A DNA stretch of 64,000 nucleotides from an uncultured Ectothiorhodospiraceae bacterium (GTDB taxonomy: Bacteria; Pseudomonadota; Gammaproteobacteria; UBA6429; Thiohalophilaceae), in NCBI GenBank assembly GCA_947258695.1, contig CAMYJG010000009.1, positions 1 to 64,000 on the forward strand. The letters are read 5' to 3'. The notes beneath the pieces were generated by a model. That model had not been told where the DNA came from. It saw nothing but the letters and a program-made list of their open reading frames with translations, and did not search any database. A program made the position numbers and the translations under genes. This document shows, in pieces, positions 45,371-54,276 of this stretch (its first letter is position 1; each line of letters starts with the position of its first letter).

Positions 45371-46240
45371 CTAACTATTAAAAACCGTATAAGCATCAAA
45401 TACTGGCCCGTCTACACAAACCCGTTTCATCGCAGGGCCTTGATCGGTTTGTACTTCGACTACGCAACCGGCGCAGCCACCGACGGCACAGGCCATAAAT
45501 TCTTCCAGTGATACCTGGCAAGGTAAATCAAATTCTTTTGCCAGTTTAGCAACTGCTTCCAACATGGGGTGTGGTCCACAGGAATACACTTCCACCTGGT
45601 TAAGTTCTTCTTCACTTAATGCGTTTAACCATTCGCGCGCAAGATCAGTCACATAACCTTCATAGGTTCCCGGGTAGCCCTGTAAACTGGCTAAGCGTGA
45701 AGCAATATTCCAGTCATCGAGTAACGGCATTGCAGCAATAACCCCATCCGGAATACCGGGCACCATAATTTCAGAGGGTTTACTGGTAAAAGGAAAAGGC
45801 ACTTCTGACCCTAAGATAACAAAAGGTTCATAGCCTGTTAGCTGCTTGCAATGTTCAGCGATAAAAATCATTGGTGGCATGCCGACACCGCCACCAATTA
45901 ATAATGGGCGTTTACGTTCAGCCTTTATATCAAAAGGTTTACCAATGGGACCAAGTATATTGATTGTTTCACCGACTTTATTTTCTGATAACAGGGCGGT
46001 GCCTTCTCCGAGTTTTTTGTATAGGAAATCGACCCAGCCTTGTTCTTTATTAATCCGCATAATAGAAATGGGACGACGCATTGGGCGAAGAGGATGTACG
46101 GTGAGGTGAGCGAAACTACCGGGTTGTGCTTTGGCGGCAATTTTAGGTGCCTGTACACGCATAATAAACTGCTCACCGTCATAGGCTTGATGCGAGAGTA
46201 TTTCGCAGTCTTCAACAAATATAGTGTTTCGATGTTTCAT
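45371..46240 (-). CDS. dihydroorotate dehydrogenase electron-transfer subunit-like protein
   Basis: 289 residues from the ATG at 46240 (GGAAG upstream); a start 12 codons earlier lacks support. The FAD domain has RPMRRPISIMRI, the NAD domain LLIGGGVGMPPMIFIAE and YSCGPHPMLEAVA. The [2Fe-2S] cluster site near the C-terminus is CAVGGCAGC plus VCVDGPVF. This is the PyrK pattern: FAD/Fe-S protein that passes electrons from dihydroorotate dehydrogenase to NAD. Most gammaproteobacteria use class 2 PyrD with quinone and need no PyrK, yet this gene sits beside pyrC'-pyrB. The partner pyrD is not in the window. Confidence 0.87.
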   Translation of the reverse strand: MKHRNTIFVEDCEILSHQAYDGEQFIMRVQAPKIAAKAQPGSFAHLTVHPLRPMRRPISIMRINKEQGWVDFLYKKLGEGTALLSENKVGETINILGPIGKPFDIKAERKRPLLIGGGVGMPPMIFIAEHCKQLTGYEPFVILGSEVPFPFTSKPSEIMVPGIPDGVIAAMPLLDDWNIASRLASLQGYPGTYEGYVTDLAREWLNALSEEELNQVEVYSCGPHPMLEAVAKLAKEFDLPCQVSLEEFMACAVGGCAGCVVEVQTDQGPAMKRVCVDGPVFDAYTVFNS

Positions 46241-46257
46241 ATATCTTCCAAATATTA

Positions 46258-46373
46258 CGTCATTGCGAGGAAGCACTAAAAATAATTATTTTTAGTGTAG
46301 ACGTGGCAATCTCATGATATTCGTGATTTATTGAGAGATTACTTCAGTCACTTTGTTCTTTCGTAATGACAGA
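46258..46373. repeat. dispersed palindromic repeat (copy 1)
   Basis: The left arm GTCATTGCGAGGAAGCAC and ACGTGGCAATCTC pairs with GAGATTACTTCAGTCAC and CGTAATGAC on the right. It contains an internal 24-base perfect palindrome at 46274-46297 (CACTAAAAATAA and its complement). It fills the gap between pyrC' and the PyrK-like gene. This pattern (CATTGCGAGG...GGCAATCT) is a familiar repeat in many bacterial genomes. A second copy lies at 50295-50374. Confidence 0.8.
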
Positions 46374-46393
46374 TGTTTAATAAACTAACGGGT

Positions 46394-47665
46394 TTAACTT
46401 GAGTAGACTACTTTGCCGTTTAATAATGTGTGTACAACCTTACCTTTAAACTCCCAGCCTTCAAAAGGGGTATTGTGCCCCGCGCTGACCAGGTTTTCTT
46501 TATTCATAATCCAGTGTGTTTGCGGGTTATAAATACAAATATCGGCTTTTTCTCCGACTGATAATGTGCCGGCATCAATACCCAGTATTTTAGCGGGTTG
46601 TGCGGTAAGACGATTTATTACATCACTGAGTGAAAGATCTTCGGTTAAGCGTAATGCTAGAGGTAACAAGGTTTCCAGGGAACTAATACCGGCTTCAGTT
46701 TCTGCAAATGGAGCGAGTTTCGCATCGGCATCATGGGGTTCGTGATCAGAACAAATGGCATTCAGGTTACCGGTTGCAAGCGCGCCAACCAGTGCTTCGC
46801 GATCTCGTTGGGTACGTAATGGAGGACGCACATGACAGTTACTATCAAAGTAGCCGATATCCATTTCGGTTAAATGTAAGTGGTGAGCAGTGACATCTGC
46901 GGTAATTGGCAAACCATCATATTGAGCACGGGCTATCATTTGAACTGCCCGGGCACTGGAAACATGACAGAAGTGGGCACGAACACCGGTTTGCTCTATT
47001 AATAGTAAGTCTCGCGAAATAGCACTGGTTTCGGCTGACTCAGGAATGCCGGGTAAACCTAAGCGGGTGCTTATGGCGCCTTCATGAGCACAACCATTAC
47101 CAGCCAGGCCCTGATCTTCTGCATGTAAAAAAATGGTCAAGCCGCAACTCGCTGCATATTCCATTGCGCGGCGCATCACTAAATTATTTGTCACCGGTGA
47201 CAAGGCATTACTAATACCGACACAGTTGCCGAATTTCTTTAATAGTGCCATTTCACTGAGTTGTTCACCTTTAAGTCCGGCGGTTAATGCCGCTAAGGTA
47301 ACTACTTTTGCATAGCCTGCTTGTTCGGCGCGTTCATGAATTAACTCAACAACTGAAGTGGTATCTATTACCGGGTTGGTGTCTGGTGGCATACACAAGG
47401 TTGTAATACCCGCCGTAGCGGCAGCGCGAGTTTCACTTGCGATAGTCGCTTTATTTTCTAAACCCGGTTCTCTAAGTCTTGCGCGTAAATCAACAATTCC
47501 AGGAATGACATGGCAACCACTGGCATCGATGGTTTGATCTAACGTAAAGCCATCGGGTTGTTTGTTAATCGCAGCAATGCGGCCTTCTGATATATAGAGG
47601 TCATGCTTTGCTTCGAGGTTATTTGCCGGATCAATGACTAAGCCATTACTAATTTTAATACGCAT
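46394..47665 (-). CDS. pyrX: non-catalytic dihydroorotase homologue PyrC'
   Basis: 423 residues, amidohydrolase fold. The metal-binding HxH of active dihydroorotases is replaced: PGIVDLRARLREPG has Arg61 and Arg63 where His would be. Other motifs remain (HAEDQGLAGNG, HFCHVSS, SDHEPHDA). In Pseudomonas an inactive PyrC' binds ATCase and is needed to assemble the holoenzyme, so this is likely structural here too. An active PyrC should be elsewhere in the genome. It begins within one base of the pyrB stop. Confidence 0.9.
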   Translation of the reverse strand: MRIKISNGLVIDPANNLEAKHDLYISEGRIAAINKQPDGFTLDQTIDASGCHVIPGIVDLRARLREPGLENKATIASETRAAATAGITTLCMPPDTNPVIDTTSVVELIHERAEQAGYAKVVTLAALTAGLKGEQLSEMALLKKFGNCVGISNALSPVTNNLVMRRAMEYAASCGLTIFLHAEDQGLAGNGCAHEGAISTRLGLPGIPESAETSAISRDLLLIEQTGVRAHFCHVSSARAVQMIARAQYDGLPITADVTAHHLHLTEMDIGYFDSNCHVRPPLRTQRDREALVGALATGNLNAICSDHEPHDADAKLAPFAETEAGISSLETLLPLALRLTEDLSLSDVINRLTAQPAKILGIDAGTLSVGEKADICIYNPQTHWIMNKENLVSAGHNTPFEGWEFKGKVVHTLLNGKVVYSS

Positions 47666-48654
47666 CAGCTTTGTCCCCGTTCCTGGCCATCGGTCAGGGA
47701 TGATCTGCCAAGCGCCATTGACATCACGGCCATTCGTACAGATATACCATGGGTGACTTGCTCGAGGATCACAGACTGAGGGCCGTCTGCAACACTGGAT
47801 TCAATTTCTACACCGCGATTAATAGGACCGGGATGCATGACGATTGCATCAGCTTTAGCCAGTTTTAGTTTCTCTTCAGTTAAGCCATACATGTGGAAGT
47901 ACTCATGTTCACTGGGTAGTAACGCGCCTTCCATACGTTCACGTTGCAGGCGCAACATGATAACGACATCAACATTTTGTAGCCCCTGGTGCATGTCGTG
48001 ATAAACATGGACACCGAGATGTGCGGCTTCTTTTGGAATAATAGTTTGTGGCCCAATGACTCTTATCTCGGGGACACCGAGGGTGTTTAAGGCGTGAATT
48101 TGTGAACGCGCCACGCGTGAGTGCATGATGTCACCGACTATCGCAACAGTAAGTTTTGTGAACTCCTGTTTGTGTCGACGAATAGTAAACATATCCAACA
48201 TCGCCTGGGTGGGGTGAGCATGACTACCATCCCCTGCATTGATAACACTAATGTGTGGGGCAACATGCTGTGCAATAAAGTGTGCAGCGCCACTGCTATT
48301 ATGTCGAACAACGAACATATCAACCTGCATGGATTCCAGGTTTTGTAACATATCCAGCAGGCTTTCACCCTTGGTCGTGGCCGAGGTGTTGATATTGATG
48401 TTGATAACATCTGCGGATAAACGTTTAGCCGCCAGTTCAAACGTGGTGCGGGTGCGGGTACTGGCTTCAAAAAATAAATTGGCAATGGTCTTGCCGCGTA
48501 GCAACGGGACTTTCTTCACTTGCCGGTTACTAACAGAAGAGAAATTTTCTGCATGATCTAAAATGCCTGTCAGCATGGGTTTTTTAAGCCCTTCAATCGT
48601 CAGAAAGTGGCGTAGTTCGCCATCCTTGTCTATTTGAATATCATGCTGCTTCAT
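47665..48654 (-). CDS. pyrB: aspartate carbamoyltransferase catalytic subunit
   Basis: 329 residues. Carbamoyl-phosphate-binding [19 protein letters not shown], the [12 protein letters not shown] motif, [10 protein letters not shown], the aspartate-loop region RLQRERM and [12 protein letters not shown] are all intact. It makes carbamoyl-aspartate, the first committed pyrimidine step. The long N-terminal extension (about 20 residues) is typical of the PyrB-PyrC' dodecamer class. It overlaps pyrR by 4 bases and touches pyrC', so the three are one translational unit. Confidence 0.97.
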   Translation of the reverse strand: MKQHDIQIDKDGELRHFLTIEGLKKPMLTGILDHAENFSSVSNRQVKKVPLLRGKTIANLFFEASTRTRTTFELAAKRLSADVINININTSATTKGESLLDMLQNLESMQVDMFVVRHNSSGAAHFIAQHVAPHISVINAGDGSHAHPTQAMLDMFTIRRHKQEFTKLTVAIVGDIMHSRVARSQIHALNTLGVPEIRVIGPQTIIPKEAAHLGVHVYHDMHQGLQNVDVVIMLRLQRERMEGALLPSEHEYFHMYGLTEEKLKLAKADAIVMHPGPINRGVEIESSVADGPQSVILEQVTHGISVRMAVMSMALGRSSLTDGQERGQS

Positions 48655-49175
48655 TTCGTCTCCTCAACAGAGAGGACAAGGGCATCATTCTCTTTGTTCA
48701 GCTTTATGTGCTGATTATCATTCAGTTCAATACGGGTTGCGGCAACATCGGCAGAAACGGGTAATTCACGATTACCTCGTTCGACCAGTACCGCAAGCAT
48801 GACAGAAGCCGGTCTGCCATAATCAAAAATTTCATTTAAGGCGGCGCGAATGGTGCGGCCGGTGTGTAGTACATCATCAACCAGGATAATATGCTGATCA
48901 TCAACGTTAAATGGTAAATTAGATGGCTGTACTTGTGGATGCATGCCAATACGGGTGAAGTCATCACGGTAGAAAGTGATGTTTAAGGCGCCGAGAGGTT
49001 GCTGAATACCCAGCGTCTTATGTAACTCTTCAGCCACCCAAAGCCCACCGGTGTGTATACCGATCATTACGGGATTTTTAATATTGCGGCTTTGTAATAA
49101 ATGACGTAATTCGCTGGATAATGTATCCAGAAGGGCGGGCATATCGAGGTCTTGGTTTTGCTGACGCTCTGTCAT
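48651..49175 (-). CDS. pyrR: PyrR bifunctional regulator / uracil phosphoribosyltransferase
   Basis: 174 residues. The PRPP-binding motif is [20 protein letters not shown]; other family segments are [28 protein letters not shown], and [17 protein letters not shown]. In Bacillus PyrR attenuates pyr mRNA; in Pseudomonas the protein is also encoded before pyrB and its role is regulatory. No clear attenuator is visible between yqgF and pyrR because the gap is only 6 bases. The gene is coupled to pyrB by ATGA overlap. Confidence 0.95.
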   Translation of the reverse strand: MTERQQNQDLDMPALLDTLSSELRHLLQSRNIKNPVMIGIHTGGLWVAEELHKTLGIQQPLGALNITFYRDDFTRIGMHPQVQPSNLPFNVDDQHIILVDDVLHTGRTIRAALNEIFDYGRPASVMLAVLVERGNRELPVSADVAATRIELNDNQHIKLNKENDALVLSVEETK

Positions 49176-49181
49176 TATTGT

Positions 49182-49643
49182 TTATATATCCATTGACGAT
49201 TGTGACATCCAGCTTTGCAGGATGAGCTGTGCTGATATCATATCAATTTGTGCCTTGTCTGGGAATATAGAATCACGGAATTGAGAGGAACCGGATTGCT
49301 GATTTATAATGCTTTCAGCTTCGTTTGAGCTTAAACGCTCATCGACCAGTTCAACCGGAATCTGGTAGCGGCCGTTTAACTGGTTAGCAAAGCGTTTGGC
49401 GGCCTGGGTCATTGCTTGTTCGCTGCCATCCATGTGCAATGGCAAACCAACAATAAACAGATCCGGTTGCCATTCAGCAATAATTTTAGAAATGCTATCC
49501 CAGTCAGGTTTATTTTTTACCGCGGTGACGGTGGTTAAAGGATTGGCCGTACCCGTGACTTCTTGTCCAATGGCAATGCCAATACGTTTAGTACCAAAAT
49601 CAAAACCAAGTAGTGTACGTTGGCCTTTTATAGAACCCGCCAT
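49182..49643 (-). CDS. yqgF: pre-16S rRNA nuclease YqgF/RuvX
   Basis: 153 residues. RNase H-like fold: GFDFGTKRIGIAIGQ with the catalytic Asp, LFIVGLPLHMDGSEQ, and VELVDERLSSNEAES with the second Asp. E. coli YqgF processes the 16S rRNA 5' end and also aids antitermination. The gene sits 6 bases downstream of yqgE and 6 before pyrR in the conserved algH-yqgF-pyrR-pyrB order. Confidence 0.95.
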   Translation of the reverse strand: MAGSIKGQRTLLGFDFGTKRIGIAIGQEVTGTANPLTTVTAVKNKPDWDSISKIIAEWQPDLFIVGLPLHMDGSEQAMTQAAKRFANQLNGRYQIPVELVDERLSSNEAESIINQQSGSSQFRDSIFPDKAQIDMISAQLILQSWMSQSSMDI

Positions 49644-49649
49644 GCCTGG

Positions 49650-50243
49650 TTAGCCGTGTCCTATATCGGTGGAGAGTTGTTGCAGGTTAATACCGAGCGT
49701 TGCTGCAGCGGCTGACCAGCGTTGCTCGACAGGGGTATTGAATAAAATATCATGCGTGGCGGGTACATTTAGCCAGACATTCTCTGCGATTTCATCTTCA
49801 ATCTGATCTTCACCCCAACCGGCATAGCCAAGAGTGATAATAAATTTTTCCGGTGGTTTATTATCAGCATCATAGCCCTCGGCGATGGCCTGGATAATAT
49901 CCTGTGACATTGTCAGGCCAATATCTTTTGTCACCATAAGGGTACTATCCCACTCACCAACTGGGGTATGTAAAATAAAACCGCGCTCTGTTTCTACCGG
50001 GCCACCTTCATAAATAGGGTAAGCCTCTGCTTCAGGATCAGTAATCTCGATATCAAGTTGATCACATAGATCAGTAAAAGTCAGGTCAAGCGGACGGTTG
50101 ATTACGATACCCATTGCACCTTCATTATTGTGTTCACAAATATAGCTCACACTTTTCTCAAAGTTTGGATCGTTCAAACTTGGCATTGCAATAATGAAAT
50201 GATTGGTTAATGAAAAGGTCTCAGACATTTTGTTTTTCGCCAT
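49650..50243 (-). CDS. algH: YqgE/AlgH family protein (UPF0301)
   Basis: 197 residues. Family segments: FSLTNHFIIAMPSLNDPNFE, SVSYICEHNNEGAMGIVINR, YEGGPVETERGFILH, and LGYAGWGEDQIEDEIAENVW. The structure of relatives is known but the function is not; in Pseudomonas mutants affect alginate expression. It begins the yqgE-yqgF-pyrR-pyrB-pyrC' string. Upstream lies the second copy of the palindromic repeat. Confidence 0.93.
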   Translation of the reverse strand: MAKNKMSETFSLTNHFIIAMPSLNDPNFEKSVSYICEHNNEGAMGIVINRPLDLTFTDLCDQLDIEITDPEAEAYPIYEGGPVETERGFILHTPVGEWDSTLMVTKDIGLTMSQDIIQAIAEGYDADNKPPEKFIITLGYAGWGEDQIEDEIAENVWLNVPATHDILFNTPVEQRWSAAAATLGINLQQLSTDIGHG

Positions 50244-50294
50244 GATGATTTAAGTATTGATGACGCAAACTATTATAGCAAGCGACAATTCATT

Positions 50295-50374
50295 GTCGTT
50301 GCGAGCAAAGCGCGGCAATCTTTATGGAAAACCCACATTTTTCTGCAGATTGCTTCGTTTTACTCGCAATGACT
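50295..50374. repeat. dispersed palindromic repeat (copy 2)
   Basis: Same family as 46258-46373: GTCGTTGCGAGCAAAGCG and GGCAATCT on the left, AGATTGCTTCG and CTCGCAATGAC on the right, around a ~30-base centre. About 80 bases, between the algH and tonB genes. Two copies within 4 kb in this pyrimidine/tonB region suggest many more in the genome. Confidence 0.8.
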
Positions 50375-50383
50375 GTAGACGGA

Positions 50384-51307
50384 TTATTCTGTCGATGTTT
50401 GTAAGCGGCTGCCATTTTGAAAGCGCCAAACACGTGGAATATGTAAAACATCAGTATCTTTAAGGATATCTTTTGTTAGTGGCGGGAAAGGTGCAGCCAT
50501 ATTAACGATACGTAATGCGGCTTGATCGAGCTCGCGATAGCCAGAAGAGCGGGTAATGCGGGCAGAATGAATACTGCCATCAGGATTAATGGCGACATCA
50601 AGTAACAAGCTACCGGTAATTTTTTTTCGGGTAACGATAGCCGGGTAATTAAGATTGCCAATGCGTTCTACTTTAGCTCGCCATGCATCCATGTAACTGG
50701 CAAAACGGTATTCTTTCGCATTAGCGCCATGGACCCAGTTATGCTTTGGTGTTTGTTGGTAAGCTTCTTTGAGTTTATTGATTTCGGCGCTTAGTTTTGC
50801 AATTTGCTGGCTGCGTTCAAACAATTGCGCTGCGGTTAAACTTTTCGTTGTCACCGGCGTTTCTTCTTTTAATTTTTGCTTGTTCACCAGTTGGTTAGAT
50901 TGATCAACACTCATTATTTCAGTTTGTTTTTTTGTTTCCGTTATCGGGGGCGGTGACATGGCTCTTTTGCTGTTTGGTGCGAAGCCTTTATCAGGGTGAG
51001 GCAGTGGATTAGAAAAAGGACTGCTAGGCCGACTTTTCTCTTGTTGTGTTCCGCCTCCGAGCTGGTTGGCCTGTGCCAGGTAATCGGCTTCTTCGGGTTC
51101 TTCATTGGAACGCTGATGAACCAGGGTGATTTCCATGGTGGTAATGACATCATTGTTACTGTCCATTAAATCAAAACTGATTCCGAGAATAATGATGGCA
51201 TGAATTGCCAGGGCAAAGAACAGGGTCAGGCTCATACGGTCACTTTGAGTCACCGTGGTCGGGTTTATATTTTGATTAACCCGGGAATTAATAGAAGCGC
51301 TATTCAT
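50384..51307 (-). CDS. tonB: TonB-like energy transducer
   Basis: 307 residues. There is a membrane anchor at 26-45 (LTLFFALAIHAIIILGISF), a disordered Pro/Gln/Lys-rich linker (40-190), and a C-terminal TonB domain: LNYPAIVTRKKITGSLLLDV, AINPDGSIHSARITRSSGYRELDQAALRIV and VWRFQNG. The usual long Pro-Lys spacer is short. In Pseudomonas the tonB3 gene at this spot (beside gshB and pilG) is required for twitching motility and pilus assembly, so a role in pili rather than iron uptake is plausible. No exbB or exbD is nearby. Confidence 0.9.
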   Translation of the reverse strand: MNSASINSRVNQNINPTTVTQSDRMSLTLFFALAIHAIIILGISFDLMDSNNDVITTMEITLVHQRSNEEPEEADYLAQANQLGGGTQQEKSRPSSPFSNPLPHPDKGFAPNSKRAMSPPPITETKKQTEIMSVDQSNQLVNKQKLKEETPVTTKSLTAAQLFERSQQIAKLSAEINKLKEAYQQTPKHNWVHGANAKEYRFASYMDAWRAKVERIGNLNYPAIVTRKKITGSLLLDVAINPDGSIHSARITRSSGYRELDQAALRIVNMAAPFPPLTKDILKDTDVLHIPRVWRFQNGSRLQTSTE

Positions 51308-51352
51308 ATGATTACTAAATGAATCTAATTAAAATGTCTCTTTAAAGCTGAA

Positions 51353-52432
51353 TTATAGCTCAGCTAGCTCAACTATTTTGCGATTTTGTTCCATCTTTAT
51401 ACGATCTTTCATGGCAGAAGAAAGATGTAGCTCTCCCTTGTCATCAATTAATAGAACATATTTTATATCCATGGCTTTGGCTATAGTAACCCATTGTGAC
51501 GGGCCGGCAATAAATAACGCGGTTGCCGCGGCGTCGGCAGTCGCCGCATCGTGATGTAACACTGTGACCGATTGCGTACCTTTTGCAGGGTAGCCAGTTC
51601 TGGGATCAATAATATGGTGTAAGTGCTGATCATTATTTTTTTTGTTTTTTAAATAACGTTCGTAGTCGCCCGAGGTAAAAGCGGCTTCATTATCATTTAG
51701 TTCAAGTGAAGCGACGATGGCTTTAGTATGGTCTTTTCCTGGTTCAGGGCGTGGGTCTCGAATTGCAATTTTCCAGGGGCGATCGCCGTGTTTTCCTATG
51801 ACTTTTAGATCTCCACCGGTATCAATGAGCGCATTTTGAATGCCATTTTGTTGCAAGTAGTTGAGCAGGTGATCAATCGCAAAACCTTTTGCTATTGCAC
51901 CAAGATCAATTTTAACGGCAGGATTTGTATTACTCATCCTGATACCACGGATTTTGACATCCTCTAATGTGGGTTGTTGTTTAACTAACTTTTGTATCTC
52001 TTCGTCAGAGGGAGGCGTTTCAGGTTCCTGGTGACTATGAAAACCCCATAACGCAATTAATTTACCAATCGCGGGGTTAAACAAGTGCTGGCTTTTAATA
52101 GCCAGCTTTTTAGCTTTTTGCACCGGTTCCAGCACACTCGTTGCGGCGGAAAATTCTGTTGTATAGCCGAGAAGCTGGTTCATTCTCATTAATGGACTGG
52201 GTTCCCATACATGCCATACGCTATGCATCACTTTTAGCTCTTCACGAATAAAACGAAAATATTTTTCAGCTGTTTTACTGTCTACATCGAGTAAAGTGAC
52301 ATTAATAATAGTGCCGAAAACTAAAAAACTGTCATGATGCTCGTGTTTTTTTTGTTGCAGAGTAACAGCAAAAATAACAGCTATTATAATGACAAGTAGC
52401 CATACGCTACGTTTTAAAGAAGGGTGGAGCAC
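51353..52432 (-). CDS. apbE: ApbE-like flavin (FMN) transferase
   Basis: 359 residues from the GTG at 52432, chosen because AAGGA precedes it; a TTG ten codons earlier overlaps gshB and has no ribosome site. A membrane anchor follows (about 9-27) without a lipobox Cys. Family motifs: AIAKGFAIDHLLNYLQ, ALIDTGGDLKVIGKHGDRPW, HHIIDPRTGYPAKGTQSVTV and ADAAATALFIAG. ApbE covalently attaches FMN to Thr residues of Rnf/Nqr-type proteins and other extracytoplasmic flavoproteins; no such partner is visible. It starts 10 bases after gshB and lies between gshB and tonB, which is not the order I know from Pseudomonas. Confidence 0.9.
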   Translation of the reverse strand: MLHPSLKRSVWLLVIIIAVIFAVTLQQKKHEHHDSFLVFGTIINVTLLDVDSKTAEKYFRFIREELKVMHSVWHVWEPSPLMRMNQLLGYTTEFSAATSVLEPVQKAKKLAIKSQHLFNPAIGKLIALWGFHSHQEPETPPSDEEIQKLVKQQPTLEDVKIRGIRMSNTNPAVKIDLGAIAKGFAIDHLLNYLQQNGIQNALIDTGGDLKVIGKHGDRPWKIAIRDPRPEPGKDHTKAIVASLELNDNEAAFTSGDYERYLKNKKNNDQHLHHIIDPRTGYPAKGTQSVTVLHHDAATADAAATALFIAGPSQWVTIAKAMDIKYVLLIDDKGELHLSSAMKDRIKMEQNRKIVELAEL

Positions 52433-52442
52433 GAAAATATCC

Positions 52443-53390
52443 TTAGTGTTTTTGTTCAGCAATCCAGTCCATTAATGATGCACTGATATTGATATTATAT
52501 TGTTTATCGAGTTCACGAATACAAGTAGGACTGGTGACATTGATTTCAGTCAGGTAGTCACCGATGACATCAATGCCAACAAAAATTAAGCCCTTGGCTT
52601 TTAAGGTTGGCGCCACTTGTTCGCAGATCCAACGATCCCGCTCAGTTAATTCAACACCAACACCCTCGCCACCGGCAGCCAGGTTTGCCCGTGTTTCTCC
52701 CTTGGCGGGAATACGTGCCAGTGCATAAGGGATGGGTTCACCGTTTATTAATAATATACGTTTATCCCCTTGCTTTATTTCAGGAATAAAGCGTTGTGCC
52801 ATGGTGACCGTTTTACCGTTTTTGGTCAGGGTTTCTATGATGACGCTGAGATTAGAATCGTTCTCTTTAATGCGAAAAACGGACGCCCCACCCATACCAT
52901 CTAAAGGTTTAACAATGATGTCTTTGTGTTCACGATAGAAGGCTTCGATATGCTCAGCTTGTGATGAGACCAACGTCGGAGGCATACATTGTGGAAAGTA
53001 ATTAGTGAATAATTTTTCATTGGCATCACGTAAACTTTGCGGCTTATTAATGATGATCGTGCCTTTTTCTTCCGCTTTTTCAAGTATGTAAGTACTGTAG
53101 ATGTAGTCCATATTAAAGGGAGGATCTTTGCGCATTAAAATCGCATCAAGCGAATCCAGGGGTTGGTTACTAGCTTGTTCTAATTGAAACCAGTTATCCG
53201 CATTGCTGAAAACTTTTAATGGCTGCATATTGGCTCGGGCTTCGTCATGCGCAAGGTAAAGATCCGCTTGCTGCATATAATAAAGTTGCCAGCCGCGCGA
53301 TTGTGCTTCGAGCAACATGGCCAAAGTACTGTCTTTTTTGAAATTAATGGCCTCAATCGGGTCCATTACAACGCCAATTTTTAGTGACAT
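52443..53390 (-). CDS. gshB: glutathione synthetase
   Basis: 315 residues. ATP-grasp enzyme with MRKDPPFNMDYIYSTYILE, NKPQSLRDANEKLF, KPLDGMGGASVFRI, LINGEPIPYALARIPAKG, NLAAGGEGVGVELTERD and GIDVIGDYLTEINVTSPT. It joins gamma-glutamylcysteine to glycine with ATP. The position immediately before pilG, divergent, is the same as in Pseudomonas. No regulator site for gshB itself was seen; the 395-base gap to pilG carries the motifs described separately. Confidence 0.97.
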   Translation of the reverse strand: MSLKIGVVMDPIEAINFKKDSTLAMLLEAQSRGWQLYYMQQADLYLAHDEARANMQPLKVFSNADNWFQLEQASNQPLDSLDAILMRKDPPFNMDYIYSTYILEKAEEKGTIIINKPQSLRDANEKLFTNYFPQCMPPTLVSSQAEHIEAFYREHKDIIVKPLDGMGGASVFRIKENDSNLSVIIETLTKNGKTVTMAQRFIPEIKQGDKRILLINGEPIPYALARIPAKGETRANLAAGGEGVGVELTERDRWICEQVAPTLKAKGLIFVGIDVIGDYLTEINVTSPTCIRELDKQYNINISASLMDWIAEQKH

Positions 53391-53479
53391 AAGCTTAGAT
53401 TTCTGTGTTTTCCTAAAAAGATTGCAATTATGGATGCACTATACCGCTAGTTGCTGTTCTGGTCATTGTGATTATTTTC

Positions 53480-53506
53480 TTAAGTTGGCAGTCACTATGC
53501 CGATAA
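53480..53506 (+). promoter_or_regulatory. candidate sigma-28 promoter upstream of the pilG-chp operon
   Basis: TTAAGTTG, exactly 11 bases, GCCGATAA. The -10 is a perfect consensus match and the -35 is 6 of 8. It points at pilG but lies about 280 bases before it, so the transcript would carry a long leader or include a small RNA. A sigma-54-like GG-N10-GC pair overlaps (TTGGCAG...ATGC) but lacks the rest of that consensus. The remaining gap (53391-53785) shows no ORF, only a dyad TTGGTTT/AAACCAA at 53616-53647. Confidence 0.5.
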
Positions 53507-53785
53507 ATACTGTTGCAAGTTTAGCAATGTAAGGTAAATTCTGGCTTTTTTAGTGTTTTCTGGCTGGTATTTATGTTTTTTTATGGCTTAGAGTACAGAT
53601 AATTAATAGGTGTACTTGGTTTCAGATAATGGAAACAAAAAAACCAAATATTCTATAGATTATAATTACTTATGGAATATAATTAAAATCTGTGTTAAAT
53701 ATATCTACCAAGTGTGACATAGTTTACATATTTTAACGTAAAAATATAAAAACAAGTAAAATCATATGGTTAGGTACGTATTAGG

Positions 53786-54187
53786 ATGTTGGCAGAACAA
53801 ACAATGAGTGATGGATTTCAAGATCTGAAAGTAATGGTGATTGACGACAGTAAGACAATTCGTCGAACTGCGGAGACATTATTGAAAAAAGCAGGTTGTG
53901 AGGTGTTTACCGCAACGGATGGTTTTGAAGCTTTATCAAAAATTGCCGATCATAATCCGGACATTATTTTTGTCGATATTATGATGCCGCGCCTGGATGG
54001 TTACCAAACAACAGCATTAATTAAAAATAACAAGGTATTTAAAAATACCCCTGTTGTGATGTTATCAAGTAAAGATGGCCTGTTTGACAGGGCTCGCGGT
54101 CGTATCGTTGGTTCTGAGCAGTATCTGACTAAGCCATTTACGAAAGACGAATTATTGAGTGCAATACAACAACTGGTACTGGATTAA
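53786..54187 (+). CDS. pilG: response regulator PilG
   Basis: 133 residues, single receiver domain. VMVIDDSKTIRRTAETLLKK with the acidic pair, IIFVDIMMPRLDGYQTTALI with the phospho-acceptor Asp, VVMLSSKDGLFDRARGRIVG, and YLTKPFTKDELL. This is almost the Pseudomonas PilG sequence. PilG is the CheY of the Chp system that drives pilus extension, cAMP signalling and polarity. The start could instead be the ATG at 53804, six codons in; the ribosome site of either is weak. It is first in pilGHIJK-chpA. Confidence 0.95.
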   Translation: MLAEQTMSDGFQDLKVMVIDDSKTIRRTAETLLKKAGCEVFTATDGFEALSKIADHNPDIIFVDIMMPRLDGYQTTALIKNNKVFKNTPVVMLSSKDGLFDRARGRIVGSEQYLTKPFTKDELLSAIQQLVLD

Positions 54188-54276
54188 TACACAACTATCT
54201 TTGAGTTTAGCTAAGTTGTATCGGGATAGTACTTTAAACATTTAAGACGAGATATTTAGGAATTAGGAGAAAATGA

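Noticed and set aside
45925-46218. Overlapping ORFs of 80-100 codons inside pyr, chpA and bat genes
   Set aside because: They lie antisense or out of frame within well-supported genes and have no family motifs.
53485-53502. Sigma-54 (-24/-12) promoter before pilG
   Set aside because: GG and GC dinucleotides are correctly spaced, but most other consensus positions fail; the overlapping sigma-28 reading is much closer.
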